DNA of 53,428 nucleotides, taken from contig JANXUX010000184.1 of NCBI GenBank assembly GCA_025351965.1, forward strand, positions 1 through 53,428. Direction: 5' to 3'. Position 1 is the first letter of the stretch, and every line of letters begins with the position of its first letter. The notes below the pieces were generated by a model that ran no database searches, had not been told where the DNA came from, and saw only the letters and a list, made by a program, of their open reading frames with translations. The translations under genes were made by a program, and so were the position numbers. Shown here piece after piece: positions 26,933-35,968 of this stretch. The DNA is from Actinomycetes bacterium. GTDB lineage: Bacteria; Actinomycetota; Acidimicrobiia; Acidimicrobiales; Ilumatobacteraceae.

Positions 26933-29416
26933 TCAGCGCAGCAATTGGCGGATCCGGCGCGAGTACTCCTGGGCCAGACGACGTGCTTCGAGGTCAGACG
27001 ATGCTTCGGCCCAGACGTGCGTCACAGGCTCCTCCGGGTCCGGAAGAGCCAGCACCCACCCATCGCCGTGCACGACCTTGACGCCGTCGACGAGCACGAC
27101 CTCGCGTCCGGCCATCTCGACCAGGCTGCGCATGACAAGACCCTTCTGCTCCCACGGGGTGATGACCTGCTCATGGGTGAGGTGCACCTTCGGCAATGCG
27201 TCGACCACCTCGGCCAGCGAACGATCATGCCGGGCGAGCAGGTCCATGACCTTCAACAGCGCGCCCGCCGCGTCGAACGCAGGGAGGAACCCGGGCAGGA
27301 TGTAGCCACCGGCACCGTCGGACGCAAAACCGACGGCCGGGTCGTTCGCGGCGGCCATCAGCGCAGCGATCGAGATCTTGGTCTGGATGACCTCGACGCC
27401 ATGGGCAGCCGCGATGGTCGTGGCTTGCTGAGTGATGCTCACCGGCAGTGCGATGGTGTCGCCGAGCAGGTGGTCACAGACGAGGTCGACGAAGGCCAGC
27501 AAGGCGTCGGTGTGGCTGAGCACCCGGCCCTCGTTGTCGATGAGTGTCAGCCGCTCGCCGTCAGCATCGAGGATCGCGCCGAGGTGTGCGCCGGACGCCT
27601 TGACCAGTCCGGCGACGCGTACGGCGGCGGCCTCGGCGTTGAAGTTCACCCGGGCCGACGTCGACACATACGGATTCACTGCGAGGACGTCGGCGCCGAG
27701 CTTGCCGAGCAGTGTGGGCATCACCAGCGAGGTCGCTCCGAAGCTGTAGTCGACGACGAGTTTGAACTTGTACTTGCGGATGGCTTCGGCCTCGACCGTG
27801 GCCTCGAGCGCGACCGTGTACTCCTCCAGCGCTCGCGGTGGGATGGCGATGTCGCCGACCTCCTCGGCGAGCACGCGGCGAAAGTCCTCGCGCTGGAACA
27901 GGCGCTCGATCTTGCGCTGCCCGTCCTCGCTGATGTCGGTGCCCTCGGTGTCGAAGAAGCGAACCATGATGCGCGACGGGTCGTCGTTGTGCAGGCGAAC
28001 GGTGAGTCCGGCGAGTACCCGGGGGGTGCGGGTCAGGAACCGGGTCACTGGCACGCTCGCGACCTCGAGGTCCAAGACGTCGACGCCTGCGGCGTTGAGG
28101 CCGGCCATCATCGCTCGTTTGAGCATGCGTGCCGCGCGGCTCGAGTCACGTGAGGTGACGACGGTGCTGCCCTTCTTCAACGACGTGCCGTGGGCCATCG
28201 CCAGCTTGACAGCGAGTTCCGGTGTGACGTCGACGTTGGCCAGCCCCGTCACGCCCTCACGGCCGAACAGACTGCGTGAACCCTTGCTCTCCCACACGAT
28301 GCTGGTGTTGACGACTGCGCCGTCCTCGACGGTCTTGAACGGGTAGACCTTGACATCGCCGGACAGGACCGCGCCACTACCGATGAAGACCGAGTCGCCG
28401 AGGACGACACCTTCGTCGATGCGCACGTTCGAGCGGATGCTGCAGGCCCGGCCGATGATCGCACCGCGCAGGCGGGCGCCGCTGCCGACGTACACGTTGT
28501 CGTGCACCACTGTCCGTTCGATGTGGACGTCTGCGAGGAGGCGGACGTTCGAGCCGAGCACCGTGTACTCGCCCAACATGCAACCCGCCTCGACCTTGCA
28601 GCCTGGTCCGATGACCGCCGGCCCGGTGATGACAGCGTCCGGGGAGACCTCGGCGCCCTCGCCCAGCCAGATGCCGTCGTTGACCCGGAAGCCAGGAATC
28701 TCGAGTTGGACCTTCTGGTCGAGGACATCCTTGTGCGAGCCGAGGTAGGCCTCGAGCGTGCCGACGTCTTCCCAGTAGCCCTCGGCGATGGCGCCGTACA
28801 GCGGGAGCCCCTCGGCGAGCAGCGCCGGGAAGACCTCGCTGCTGAAATCGACCGAGCGGCCCTCCGGGATGAACTCGAAGATCTTCGGCTCGAGCACGTA
28901 GATGCCGGTGTTGATGGTGTCGCTGAAGACCTGCCCCCACGTCGGCTTCTCGAGGAAGCGTTCGATGGTGCCGTCTTCGCGGGTGATGACGATCCCGAAG
29001 TCCAGCGGGTTCTCGACCGGTGTCAGGCCGATCGTCGCGACCGCGTTGTGCTCATCATGAAAACGAACGATGGCGCCGAGGTCGATGTCGGTCATCACGT
29101 CGCCGGAGATCACGAGGAAGCGTTCGTCGAGCAGGGCCCGGGCGTTGCCGACGCTGCCGGCGGTCCCGAGTGGCGTGGCCTCGTGGGCGTAGTGCATCTT
29201 CACGCCGAACTCGCTGCCGTCGCCGAAGTAGGTCTTGATCGCGTTGGCGAGGAAGGCAACGGTCACCACGATCTCGTCGAAGCCGTGGGTGCGGAGCAGG
29301 TTGATGACGTGCTCCATCATCGGCACGTTGGCGATCGGCAGCATCGGCTTGGGCGCGTTCGAGGTCAGCGGACGCAGGCGGGTGCCCTCGCCCCCGGCCA
29401 TGATCACGGCCTTCAC
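26933..29416 (-). CDS. ManC-type nucleotidyltransferase fused to a degenerate phosphomannomutase domain
   Basis: This 827-residue protein has an N-terminal nucleotidyltransferase (residues about 1-235): M-A-G-G-E-G-T-R-L-R-P-L-T, P-K-P-M-L-P-I. Residues about 250-370 form a left-handed beta-helix of hexapeptide repeats (A-V-I-T-G-P-A-V-I-G). The rest is a phosphomannomutase-like module. There the usual T-x-S-H-N-P phosphoserine loop is replaced by G-L-T-V-R-L-H-N-D-D-P-S, and the metal loop reads D-A-D-G-E-R instead of D-x-D-x-D-R. Known similar actinobacterial proteins are named GDP-mannose pyrophosphorylases. The start is GTG 29416 (V-K-A-V-I-M). Likely activity is mannose-1-phosphate nucleotidylation, with a non-catalytic mutase half. 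Confidence 0.85.
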   Translation of the reverse strand: MKAVIMAGGEGTRLRPLTSNAPKPMLPIANVPMMEHVINLLRTHGFDEIVVTVAFLANAIKTYFGDGSEFGVKMHYAHEATPLGTAGSVGNARALLDERFLVISGDVMTDIDLGAIVRFHDEHNAVATIGLTPVENPLDFGIVITREDGTIERFLEKPTWGQVFSDTINTGIYVLEPKIFEFIPEGRSVDFSSEVFPALLAEGLPLYGAIAEGYWEDVGTLEAYLGSHKDVLDQKVQLEIPGFRVNDGIWLGEGAEVSPDAVITGPAVIGPGCKVEAGCMLGEYTVLGSNVRLLADVHIERTVVHDNVYVGSGARLRGAIIGRACSIRSNVRIDEGVVLGDSVFIGSGAVLSGDVKVYPFKTVEDGAVVNTSIVWESKGSRSLFGREGVTGLANVDVTPELAVKLAMAHGTSLKKGSTVVTSRDSSRAARMLKRAMMAGLNAAGVDVLDLEVASVPVTRFLTRTPRVLAGLTVRLHNDDPSRIMVRFFDTEGTDISEDGQRKIERLFQREDFRRVLAEEVGDIAIPPRALEEYTVALEATVEAEAIRKYKFKLVVDYSFGATSLVMPTLLGKLGADVLAVNPYVSTSARVNFNAEAAAVRVAGLVKASGAHLGAILDADGERLTLIDNEGRVLSHTDALLAFVDLVCDHLLGDTIALPVSITQQATTIAAAHGVEVIQTKISIAALMAAANDPAVGFASDGAGGYILPGFLPAFDAAGALLKVMDLLARHDRSLAEVVDALPKVHLTHEQVITPWEQKGLVMRSLVEMAGREVVLVDGVKVVHGDGWVLALPDPEEPVTHVWAEASSDLEARRLAQEYSRRIRQLLR

Positions 29417-29456
29417 GACCCGGCTCGCTTCGTGCTGTGGTGGCTCTCGGTGGAGC

Positions 29457-30098
29457 TCATGTTCCGACCCCTTTGGTCGCTCGTTCGGTCCGGCCGTCGC
29501 GCAAATTCCTGCGCAGGACCGGGATGTAGGTGATGGCGGTGTAGTAACTGAGCATGATGCCGGGGATCCCGACGAGCCAGGCGGCGACATTGAACGGCAC
29601 GCGCAGCCACAGGTCCGACGACCCGACCAGCATCCCTGGGAGCGCGAACATGAGCAGGAACGTCGCCAACTTCCCCCAGTAGGTGACGTCGAATCGCTTC
29701 ATACCTGCGACGGTGGCGATCAGGACGGTCCCGCCGAACAGCGCTTCGCGTACGAGTACCAGGACGTAGAACCAGACCGGGCCGGCCTTGTCGACGATCA
29801 TCCCGCCGAGGGCGACGATGAACATCAAACGATCCGCCGTTGGATCGAGGACCTTGCCGAGATCGCTGATCTGGTTGTAGTGCCGGGCGATGTAGCCGTC
29901 GATCCAGTCCGTCGCGCCGAGGCCGCCGAGCAACCAGGCGGCGCCGGCGCGGTTGTCGCGCCCGAACAGCAGATAGAGGAACAGTGGGATGCACGCCAGA
30001 CGGACGAGCGACATCACGTTCGGCACGGTCAGGATGCGGCTCGTGTCGCCGACCGGTGGCGCGTCGACGGCCGCTGCTTCTGGTCGCGGCTTGGGCAT
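29457..30098 (-). CDS. CDP-alcohol phosphatidyltransferase (PgsA family)
   Basis: This 213-residue membrane protein has the complete CDP-alcohol phosphotransferase motif: D-W-I-D-G-Y-I-A-R followed by G-K-V-L-D-P-T-A-D-R, matching D-G-x2-A-R-x8-G-x3-D-x3-D. It has about five hydrophobic segments. The product joins CDP-diacylglycerol to glycerol-3-phosphate or another head group such as inositol phosphate; the motif alone does not tell. It lies 40 bases upstream of the ManC-like gene on the same strand. ATG 30098 matches the family start. Confidence 0.9.
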   Translation of the reverse strand: MPKPRPEAAAVDAPPVGDTSRILTVPNVMSLVRLACIPLFLYLLFGRDNRAGAAWLLGGLGATDWIDGYIARHYNQISDLGKVLDPTADRLMFIVALGGMIVDKAGPVWFYVLVLVREALFGGTVLIATVAGMKRFDVTYWGKLATFLLMFALPGMLVGSSDLWLRVPFNVAAWLVGIPGIMLSYYTAITYIPVLRRNLRDGRTERATKGVGT

Positions 30099-30153
30099 CA
30101 CGGGGTCAGCGTACAACCACCTAAGGTCTGGTCATGGGAACCCAAGAGCGCCG

Positions 30154-30555
30154 ATGACCACGATTTTCACTCGCATCATCGAAGGCGAGATCCCCGGCAC
30201 GTTCGTGCACCGTGACGATCTCTGCGTGGTGTTCATGTCGATCAATCCGATGGCCACCGGCCACGCCCTCGTGGTGCCGACCGAGGAGGTCGACCACTGG
30301 ATCGACTGCTCACCCGAACTCGCCGCGCACCTCTTCGCCGTCAGTCACCGGGTCGCCAAGGCCCAAGAGATCGCGTTCGGGTGCGAACGCGTCGGACTGA
30401 TCATCGCCGGATACGAGGTGCCGCATGCGCACATCCATCTCATCCCGACGCAGAGCATGAGTCAGCTCTCGTTCGCGAACGCCGCCACATCGGTCGACCT
30501 CGACGCGCTGACGGCTGCGGCCGCGAAGATATCTGTGGCGCTCGCCACGTTCTGA
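30154..30555 (+). CDS. HIT-family nucleotide hydrolase/transferase
   Basis: This 133-residue protein carries the histidine triad H-A-H-I-H-L-I near the C-terminal third and typical N-terminal I-F-T-R-I-I-E-G-E-I-P. A-T-G-H-A-L-V-V-P and H-W-I-D-C-S-P form the rest of the fold. HIT proteins hydrolyse nucleotide-phosphoramidates or dinucleoside polyphosphates. The ATG at 30154 is the family start; a short upstream in-frame open stretch is unrelated. It is divergent from pgsA-like gene with 55 bases between the starts. Confidence 0.92.
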   Translation: MTTIFTRIIEGEIPGTFVHRDDLCVVFMSINPMATGHALVVPTEEVDHWIDCSPELAAHLFAVSHRVAKAQEIAFGCERVGLIIAGYEVPHAHIHLIPTQSMSQLSFANAATSVDLDALTAAAAKISVALATF

Positions 30556-30568
30556 GCGTCAGACCGGA

Positions 30569-31462
30569 TCAGCCGGTGAGACCGGCATCGACGGCGAAAG
30601 CCTGGTGGTGCGCTGCGACGTCGTGTACGCGGACCATCGCGGCGCCGTGGTGCGCGGCGTAGAGGTGCGCAGCGACGCTGCCGACATCGCGGTCGGCCGC
30701 CGCATCGAGCCCGGCCAGCTGCTGGATGGTCCGCTTGCGCGATGCCCCGATCAGCACCGGGAAACGATCCGTGAGGGGCAGCGCTCGAAACAGGGCCAGG
30801 TTGTGGTCCAACGTCTTGCCGAAGCCGATCCCCGGATCGAGCATCACACTCGGCACACCAGCCACCAACGCGAGGCCTGCCTGCGCTGACATCCACCCGA
30901 CGACCTCGGCCACGACGTCGTCGTAGTGGGGATCGATCTGCATGTCGGCGGGGGTACCGCGCATGTGCATGACCACCACAGGAATTCCGGCCTCGGCGCA
31001 GATCGCGATCATCGCCGGGTCACGCAATCCGCCCACGTCGTTGACGATGTGCGCTCCGGCGGCGACTGCGGCAGCCGCGACCTCGGGCTTGCGGGTGTCC
31101 ACGCTGATCACCACCTCGCCGTCAGCGGCGATCTGCTCGATGACCGGCAGCGTACGCGCGAGCTCGACGTCGAGCGGGACCAGATCTGCGCCGGGACGCG
31201 TCGACTCGCCACCGATGTCGACGACGAACGCGCCATCGCTCACGAGCCGACGGGCGTGAGCGACCGCCGATTCGGTGGTCGCGTACAGGCCACCGTCGCT
31301 GAACGAGTCCGGCGTGGTGTTGACGACACCCATCAGCTCGCAGCCCTGCCAGGAGAGGATCCAGGTCCCGTCGTCGTGCCGGACGGCCCCCGGCACGGGT
31401 CGCCGCGACGACAACGACCAGGTCTGCCGCCACGGCGAGGGCGGGGTCTCGGAGGTCTGCAT
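30569..31462 (-). CDS. folP: Dihydropteroate synthase
   Basis: FolP condenses p-aminobenzoate with hydroxymethyldihydropterin diphosphate in folate synthesis, the cofactor used by GcvT. The 297-residue product contains M-G-V-V-N-T-T-P-D-S-F-S-D-G-G, D-I-G-G-E-S-T-R-P-G, V-S-V-D-T-R-K, V-M-H-M-R-G-T-P, D-P-G-I-G-F-G-K-T and I-G-A-S-R-K-R, all family motifs. An N-terminal stretch of 30 residues precedes the core. ATG 31462 is chosen; the frame continues upstream but opposite the methyltransferase gene. It converges on the HIT gene with 13 bases between stops. Confidence 0.93.
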   Translation of the reverse strand: MQTSETPPSPWRQTWSLSSRRPVPGAVRHDDGTWILSWQGCELMGVVNTTPDSFSDGGLYATTESAVAHARRLVSDGAFVVDIGGESTRPGADLVPLDVELARTLPVIEQIAADGEVVISVDTRKPEVAAAAVAAGAHIVNDVGGLRDPAMIAICAEAGIPVVVMHMRGTPADMQIDPHYDDVVAEVVGWMSAQAGLALVAGVPSVMLDPGIGFGKTLDHNLALFRALPLTDRFPVLIGASRKRTIQQLAGLDAAADRDVGSVAAHLYAAHHGAAMVRVHDVAAHHQAFAVDAGLTG

Positions 31463-31486
31463 CCGTCGGACGCTACTGTCGACGGC

Positions 31487-32371
31487 GTGCCTGCGAGATC
31501 GGTGAACCCGGGTTTTCGCTGTCCGAACTGTCGGGAACCGCTCATCGAGCACCCGTCGGAGTACGTGTGCGACACGGGCCACCACTTCGATCGGGCCAAG
31601 GAGGGGTACGTCAACCTCCTCCCCGGTGGGCGGCTGAAGGGTCGACCGGCGGGTGACGACGACGCCATGGTCCGCGCCCGACGGACCGTGTTCGATGCCG
31701 GGCTGTACCGCCCGATCATCGACGCAGTCGCCGACACGGCGCGGGAGCGCACGGTCGGAACGCCGACGCCGGCGATCCTCGACTGCGGCTGCGGGGAGGG
31801 CGCCTACCTCGCTCGTGCGTCCGCGGTCGCAGGCGGGTCCGGATGGGGTGTCGACATCTCCAAGGCCGCCGTCCGGACGGCTGCGCGACGCCACCGTGAT
31901 CTGCATCTGGCGGTGGCATCCTCCTACGCACTTCCGTTCGACGACGGCTTGTTCGATGTCGCGATCAGCGTGTTCTCGCCGCGGCCGTATGCCGAGATGG
32001 TGCGTGTCCTCGCCGACGGCGGATCGGCGATCGTGGTGCGGCCCGGTCCGGATCACCTTGCCGAGTTGAAGGCGCTCATCTACGCCGACCCCCGTCAGCA
32101 CCGCGATCCACAGGTCGCCGACGACCCCGACGACGCAGACAACGACGACGCCGAGGGATGGCCGTCGAAGCCGAGCGCGGTGCGCGTCGTCGGCTACACG
32201 CTCGACCTCGGCGATGCGGCGCTCCGCCTCGCTCTGCTGGAGATGACACCGTTCTGGTGGAGCGCAACCGCCGCCCATCGAGCCGCTGTCGCAGAGCGGG
32301 CGCGATCCGTCACCGTCGACATGCGCCTCGCGGTTTTCCGGTCTTCGGACGGCTCTGCCGACGACTTGTAG
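31487..32371 (+). CDS. RlmA-type 23S rRNA (guanine-N1) methyltransferase-like protein
   Basis: This 294-residue SAM methyltransferase has an N-terminal zinc-binding part F-R-C-P-N-C-R-E-P-L and V-C-D-T-G-H-H-F-D, followed by E-G-Y-V-N-L-L-P, the classic RlmA arrangement. The SAM motif is I-L-D-C-G-C-G-E-G-A-Y-L, then G-V-D-I-S-K-A-A-V-R and the post-motif S-V-F-S-P-R. RlmA enzymes methylate G745 or G748 of 23S rRNA; which one cannot be read here. The start is GTG 31487. It is divergent from folP with 24 bases between starts. Confidence 0.88.
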   Translation: MPARSVNPGFRCPNCREPLIEHPSEYVCDTGHHFDRAKEGYVNLLPGGRLKGRPAGDDDAMVRARRTVFDAGLYRPIIDAVADTARERTVGTPTPAILDCGCGEGAYLARASAVAGGSGWGVDISKAAVRTAARRHRDLHLAVASSYALPFDDGLFDVAISVFSPRPYAEMVRVLADGGSAIVVRPGPDHLAELKALIYADPRQHRDPQVADDPDDADNDDAEGWPSKPSAVRVVGYTLDLGDAALRLALLEMTPFWWSATAAHRAAVAERARSVTVDMRLAVFRSSDGSADDL

Positions 32372-32381
32372 GTTGTCGTCC

Positions 32382-32744
32382 ATGGCCATCGCCCAATTCT
32401 CCCTCGTCGCCTTCGACTGTCCGGATCCGCGGGCCCTCGCCGCGTTCTACGGCGCGATCATCGGGTGGGAAGTGGACCGCGACGATGGCGACTGGGTGAC
32501 GCTGCGCAGCAACGGTGGCGCAACACTCGCCTTCCAACTGGCGCCCGACCACGTCCCGCCGGTCTGGCCGAGCGCGGAGCATCCCCAGCAGGCCCACATC
32601 GACTTCGATGTCGATGACCTCGACGTGGCCGAGCGCGACGTGCTCGCTCTCGGGGCGGTGAAAGCCGAGGTCCAGCCGGGCGACGGGTTCACCGTGTTCC
32701 TCGATCCAGCCGGCCATCCCTTCTGCCTCGTCCTGCGCGACTGA
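32382..32744 (+). CDS. VOC-family (glyoxalase-like) protein
   Basis: This 120-residue single VOC fold has two beta-alpha-beta-beta-beta modules: D-C-P-D-P-R-A-L-A-A-F-Y at the start, H-I-D-F-D-V-D-D-L in the centre, and F-L-D-P-A-G-H-P-F-C-L at the end. Members act as glyoxalases, dioxygenases or resistance proteins; the substrate is unknown. ATG 32382 is a good start, ten bases after the methyltransferase stop. Confidence 0.82.
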   Translation: MAIAQFSLVAFDCPDPRALAAFYGAIIGWEVDRDDGDWVTLRSNGGATLAFQLAPDHVPPVWPSAEHPQQAHIDFDVDDLDVAERDVLALGAVKAEVQPGDGFTVFLDPAGHPFCLVLRD

Positions 32745-32768
32745 CACTCCACTCAGTAGCGTCCGGTC

Positions 32769-33557
32769 ATGCTCTTCCGGCTCGGTAACGTCGCCCTGGC
32801 CCTGCTGGTCTTCGTCATCGTCGGAGGCACGACGCTCGCCGGAATCCTCGTCGGGCGCCGTCTCCAGGCCCATCGCGACGAGGTCAAGGAGCCGATCGGC
32901 GCAGTACAGGCCGCGCTGCTCGGCTTCGTCGGGCTACTTCTCGCGTTCGGGCTCTCGATGGCAGTCGGCCGGTACGAGGGCCGACGCGACGCGATCGTCA
33001 CCGAGGCGAATGCGATCGGAACCGCCTATTTGCGCGCTCAGATGATCGCTGAGCCGGCGCGTTCGGAATCGGTCGATCTCCTCCGCTCCTACGCTGCCGA
33101 ACGCCTCCGTCTGGCCCATGTGGTGACCGACACCCGCACGTTCGACGAATCCGTCGCGAGCAGCGCGGACATGCAACGCGCGATGTGGAAAGTGGCCGGC
33201 CAAGCGCTCGACACAGCGCCACAGGACACGGCCCCGCGACTGTACGTCGAGAGCCTGAACTCGATGTTCGACGCCAGCGCCAGTCGCGAGGGAGCCTTCT
33301 TCGATCGCATCCCCGACACGGTCGTCGCGCTCCAGATCGGTGGCGCGGCGGTGTCGCTCGGGGTACTCGGCCTGTACCTCGCAACGCTCGGGCGACGAGT
33401 GATCGCTGCGTCCCTCGCCGCGGTGATGGTGTCGTTGATCCTGATGGTCGCGCTGGACCTCGATCGTCCGCAGCGTGGGTTCATCACCGTCCCCACCCGT
33501 GCGTTGACCTCGCTCGTCTCCTCGATGCAGCTCGATCCGGCGAGTCCCGCTCCCTGA
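32769..33557 (+). CDS. Bestrophin-like / DUF4239 membrane protein
   Basis: This 262-residue protein has four hydrophobic segments: two N-terminal (L-A-L-L-V-F-V-I-V and A-L-L-G-F-V-G-L-L-L-A-F) and two C-terminal around 195-240. Between them is a helical soluble region of about 120 residues. The fingerprint A-A-L-L-G-F-V-G-L-L-L-A-F-G-L-S plus R-x-D-A-I-V-x-E-A-N-A-I-G-T-A-Y-L-R matches DUF4239 proteins. No transport activity has been shown for this family as far as I know. Confidence 0.78.
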   Translation: MLFRLGNVALALLVFVIVGGTTLAGILVGRRLQAHRDEVKEPIGAVQAALLGFVGLLLAFGLSMAVGRYEGRRDAIVTEANAIGTAYLRAQMIAEPARSESVDLLRSYAAERLRLAHVVTDTRTFDESVASSADMQRAMWKVAGQALDTAPQDTAPRLYVESLNSMFDASASREGAFFDRIPDTVVALQIGGAAVSLGVLGLYLATLGRRVIAASLAAVMVSLILMVALDLDRPQRGFITVPTRALTSLVSSMQLDPASPAP

Positions 33558-33581
33558 CGAGGGCGGCGTTACGGTGGGGTC

Positions 33582-34091
33582 GTGGAGGATGACGCGCGCC
33601 TGGCCCTCGTGCCGATCGACAGCACGAACTGGCGCAGGGCGCTGATGGTGCGGGTCGCCGATGACCAGCTCCGGTTCGTGGCGGATCATCAGCCGGTGGC
33701 GCTGGTGAGCCTGGCCAAGTCCTACGTTCGACCTGGCGGGCTGGAGTGGACGCCGTTCGTGATCACCCACAACCGCGACGTCATCGGTCTCGTGACCCTT
33801 GCCCACCCGCCACAGCCGACTGAGTGCGAGCTGCTTCATTTCGTCATCGACGAGGACTGGCAGGGCCGCGGTCTCGGTCGAGCGGCGTTCTCGATGATCA
33901 TCGAGACGGTCCGGCGGATGCACCCCACGCTGGCGAGCATCGTGGTGACGGTCGATCCGGACAACGATGTGGGTGTGCACCTCTACACCCGCCTCGGGTT
34001 CGTGTCGACGGGCATGGAGCGAATGGGTGAGCCCGTGCTGCGCCTGGCACTCCTCGAAACATCAGTGAACCGAGACGACACCACCACCTGA
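33582..34091 (+). CDS. GNAT-family N-acetyltransferase
   Basis: This 169-residue protein has the GNAT acetyl-CoA loop Q-G-R-G-L-G-R-A-A-F, preceded by beta strand L-L-H-F-V-I-D and followed by V-T-V-D-P-D-N and the C-terminal Y-T-R-L-G-F-V-S-T-G. The acceptor substrate is unknown. GTG 33582 is used as start. A second short GNAT-type gene lies 13 bases downstream. Confidence 0.85.
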   Translation: MEDDARLALVPIDSTNWRRALMVRVADDQLRFVADHQPVALVSLAKSYVRPGGLEWTPFVITHNRDVIGLVTLAHPPQPTECELLHFVIDEDWQGRGLGRAAFSMIIETVRRMHPTLASIVVTVDPDNDVGVHLYTRLGFVSTGMERMGEPVLRLALLETSVNRDDTTT

Positions 34092-34104
34092 GAGGGCGCA
34101 CCGT

Positions 34105-34401
34105 ATGAGCGAAGAGATCACCCACGACCCGGCCCGGTCCCGCTACGACCTCGTCGTCGACGGCAGCCTCGGCGCCTACGCCGAGTACGAACTGGATGAC
34201 GATGTCATCGTGTTCACCCACACCGTGACCACCCCGACGATGCGTGGACGCGGACTCGCCGGCAAGGTCGTGCGCCACGCACTCGACGACGCCCGCGCCG
34301 ACGACCGGGTCGTCGTCGCCCAGTGTTGGTACGTTGCCCAGTACATCGACCAGCATCCCGAGTACGCGGATCTGCTCACGAAACGAGACACGCCATCATG
34401 A
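34105..34401 (+). CDS. Small GNAT-type protein (YjdJ-like)
   Basis: This 98-residue protein matches the short GNAT-like family: A-Y-A-E-Y-E-L-D-D-D-V-I-V-F-T-H-T-V, G-R-G-L-A-G-K-V-V-R-H-A-L, and the end W-Y-V-A-Q-Y-I-D-Q-H-P-E-Y. The acetyl-CoA loop is conserved. The thiolase start overlaps its stop by four bases (ATGA), so the genes are translationally coupled. Confidence 0.85.
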   Translation: MSEEITHDPARSRYDLVVDGSLGAYAEYELDDDVIVFTHTVTTPTMRGRGLAGKVVRHALDDARADDRVVVAQCWYVAQYIDQHPEYADLLTKRDTPS

Positions 34402-35627
34402 ACCGTGAAGCCTGGATCATCGACGCCGTCCGCTCACCACGCGGCAAGGGCAAGGACACCGGCTCGCTGCACGAAGTGCATCCGCAACGGATCCTCGCCC
34501 AGGTGCTGGAGGCGCTGCGCCTGCGCAACGGCTTCGACAGTGCCGACGTCGACGACGTCGTGATGGGGTGCGGATCCGGCAACGGGGATCACGCGATGGA
34601 CATCGCCCGGATGGCCGCACTCGATGCCGGCTGGTCGCTCGATGCCCCCGGCGTCACGCTGAACCGGTTCTGCGGATCGGGCCAGCAAGCGGTTAACTTC
34701 GCCGCGATGGGTGTGCTGTCGGGGTTCCAGGACCTCGTCGTCGGCGGTGGCGTGGAGTCCATGTCGCGCCCGGCCCCGATGCACGTCGACGGCTTCACGG
34801 CGAACAACCCTCACTTGCGCGACCGGTACGACATGGTCGCCCAGGGCATCTCCGCCGACCTGATCGCGACGGTCGAAGGGTTCAGCCGCGAGGAGTGCGA
34901 TGCACTCGCTGCGCAGAGCCAGGACCGGGCGCAGGTGGCCATCACCGAGGGGCGCTTCGACCGGTCACTCGTCCCGATCCACCATGACGACGGTCGTCTT
35001 GCGCTCGACCACGACGAGTTCCCCCGTCCGGGCACCACGGCCGACGACCTCGCCAAGCTCCAGCCCAGTTTCGCCAAGATGGGCGCGTACGTGAACAACG
35101 GGTCGGAGCTCACCATCGATGCAACCGCACTACTCGCCTACCCGCACGTCGACGCGATCCGCCATGTCCATCACGCCGGCAACTCATCGGGCGTCGTCGA
35201 CGGTGCGTCGGCGGTCCTGGTCGCATCGCCCGAGTATGCCCGAGCACACGGAATGACGCCCCGGGCGCGCATCATCATGACTGCAGTCGCCGGGACAGAA
35301 CCGGTGATCATGCTCACTGCGCCCGGTCCGGCAGCCAAACGCTGCGTGGACAAGGCCGGGATGACCTTCGACGACATCGATCTGTTCGAGGTCAACGAGG
35401 CCTTCGCTGCCGTCGTTCTGAAGTTCCTGAAGGACACCGGGGTCGACCGGAGCAAGGTCAACGTGAACGGGGGCGCAATGGCGCTCGGGCACCCGATCGG
35501 CGCGACCGGCGGCATGCTGATCGGGACGTTGCTCGACGAGCTCGAGCGGCGCGACCTGAGCACTGGGCTGGTCACGATGTGCACCGGCGGGGGCATGGGG
35601 ACAGCAACCATCATCGAGAGGATCTGA
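34398..35627 (+). CDS. Acetyl-CoA C-acyltransferase (thiolase)
   Basis: This 409-residue thiolase cleaves or forms 3-ketoacyl-CoA. Active residues are visible: nucleophile Cys in N-R-F-C-G-S-G-Q-Q-A, catalytic His in G-G-A-M-A-L-G-H-P-I-G-A-T, and the second Cys in M-C-T-G-G-G-M-G. It also has F-E-V-N-E-A-F-A. The chain is complete. Degradative versus biosynthetic role cannot be told; an acyl-CoA dehydrogenase is present at the far right, not adjacent. ATG 34398 overlaps the small GNAT stop. Confidence 0.93.
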   Translation: MNREAWIIDAVRSPRGKGKDTGSLHEVHPQRILAQVLEALRLRNGFDSADVDDVVMGCGSGNGDHAMDIARMAALDAGWSLDAPGVTLNRFCGSGQQAVNFAAMGVLSGFQDLVVGGGVESMSRPAPMHVDGFTANNPHLRDRYDMVAQGISADLIATVEGFSREECDALAAQSQDRAQVAITEGRFDRSLVPIHHDDGRLALDHDEFPRPGTTADDLAKLQPSFAKMGAYVNNGSELTIDATALLAYPHVDAIRHVHHAGNSSGVVDGASAVLVASPEYARAHGMTPRARIIMTAVAGTEPVIMLTAPGPAAKRCVDKAGMTFDDIDLFEVNEAFAAVVLKFLKDTGVDRSKVNVNGGAMALGHPIGATGGMLIGTLLDELERRDLSTGLVTMCTGGGMGTATIIERI

Positions 35628-35629
35628 CG

Positions 35630-35968
35630 ATGCCCGACCCGAGTGATGCCACGCTGCCCGACTCCGACGAGCCGACTCCCACCACCGTCACCGATGCAGT
35701 CGCGTACCTCCGTGCCGTGGGCTACACCGACGACGTCGAGCTGGAGGGCACGGTGCTGCGCTGCGGGCGCACCCGGATGTCCTACGCGCTCGACAACGTC
35801 GTCGTCGACCACACGTTCCGGTTCGAGGGCGACAGTGATCCCGGCGACGAGGCGATCGTGCTCGGGCTGCGCTACCCCGACACGGATGTGCGTGCGACGC
35901 TGGTCTCTGCGTTCGGGCCCGACGCAGACCCGGCGACGGCCGAATTCTTCCGCAAGCTCCGCCGATGA
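35630..35968 (+). CDS. Small conserved protein of the family mislabelled PRPP synthetase
   Basis: This 112-residue protein matches, from memory, a roughly 100-residue family sometimes labelled phosphoribosylpyrophosphate synthetase, although it has none of the PRPP synthetase motifs. Shared features are an N-terminal helix with L-R-A-V-G-Y-T-D-D, a strand H-T-F-R-F-E-G-D-S-D-P-G-D-E-A-I-V, and the end L-V-S-A-F-G-P-D-A-D. No function is known to me. It starts two bases after the thiolase stop with GAGAGG upstream, and its stop overlaps the DoxX-like start. Confidence 0.7.
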   Translation: MPDPSDATLPDSDEPTPTTVTDAVAYLRAVGYTDDVELEGTVLRCGRTRMSYALDNVVVDHTFRFEGDSDPGDEAIVLGLRYPDTDVRATLVSAFGPDADPATAEFFRKLRR

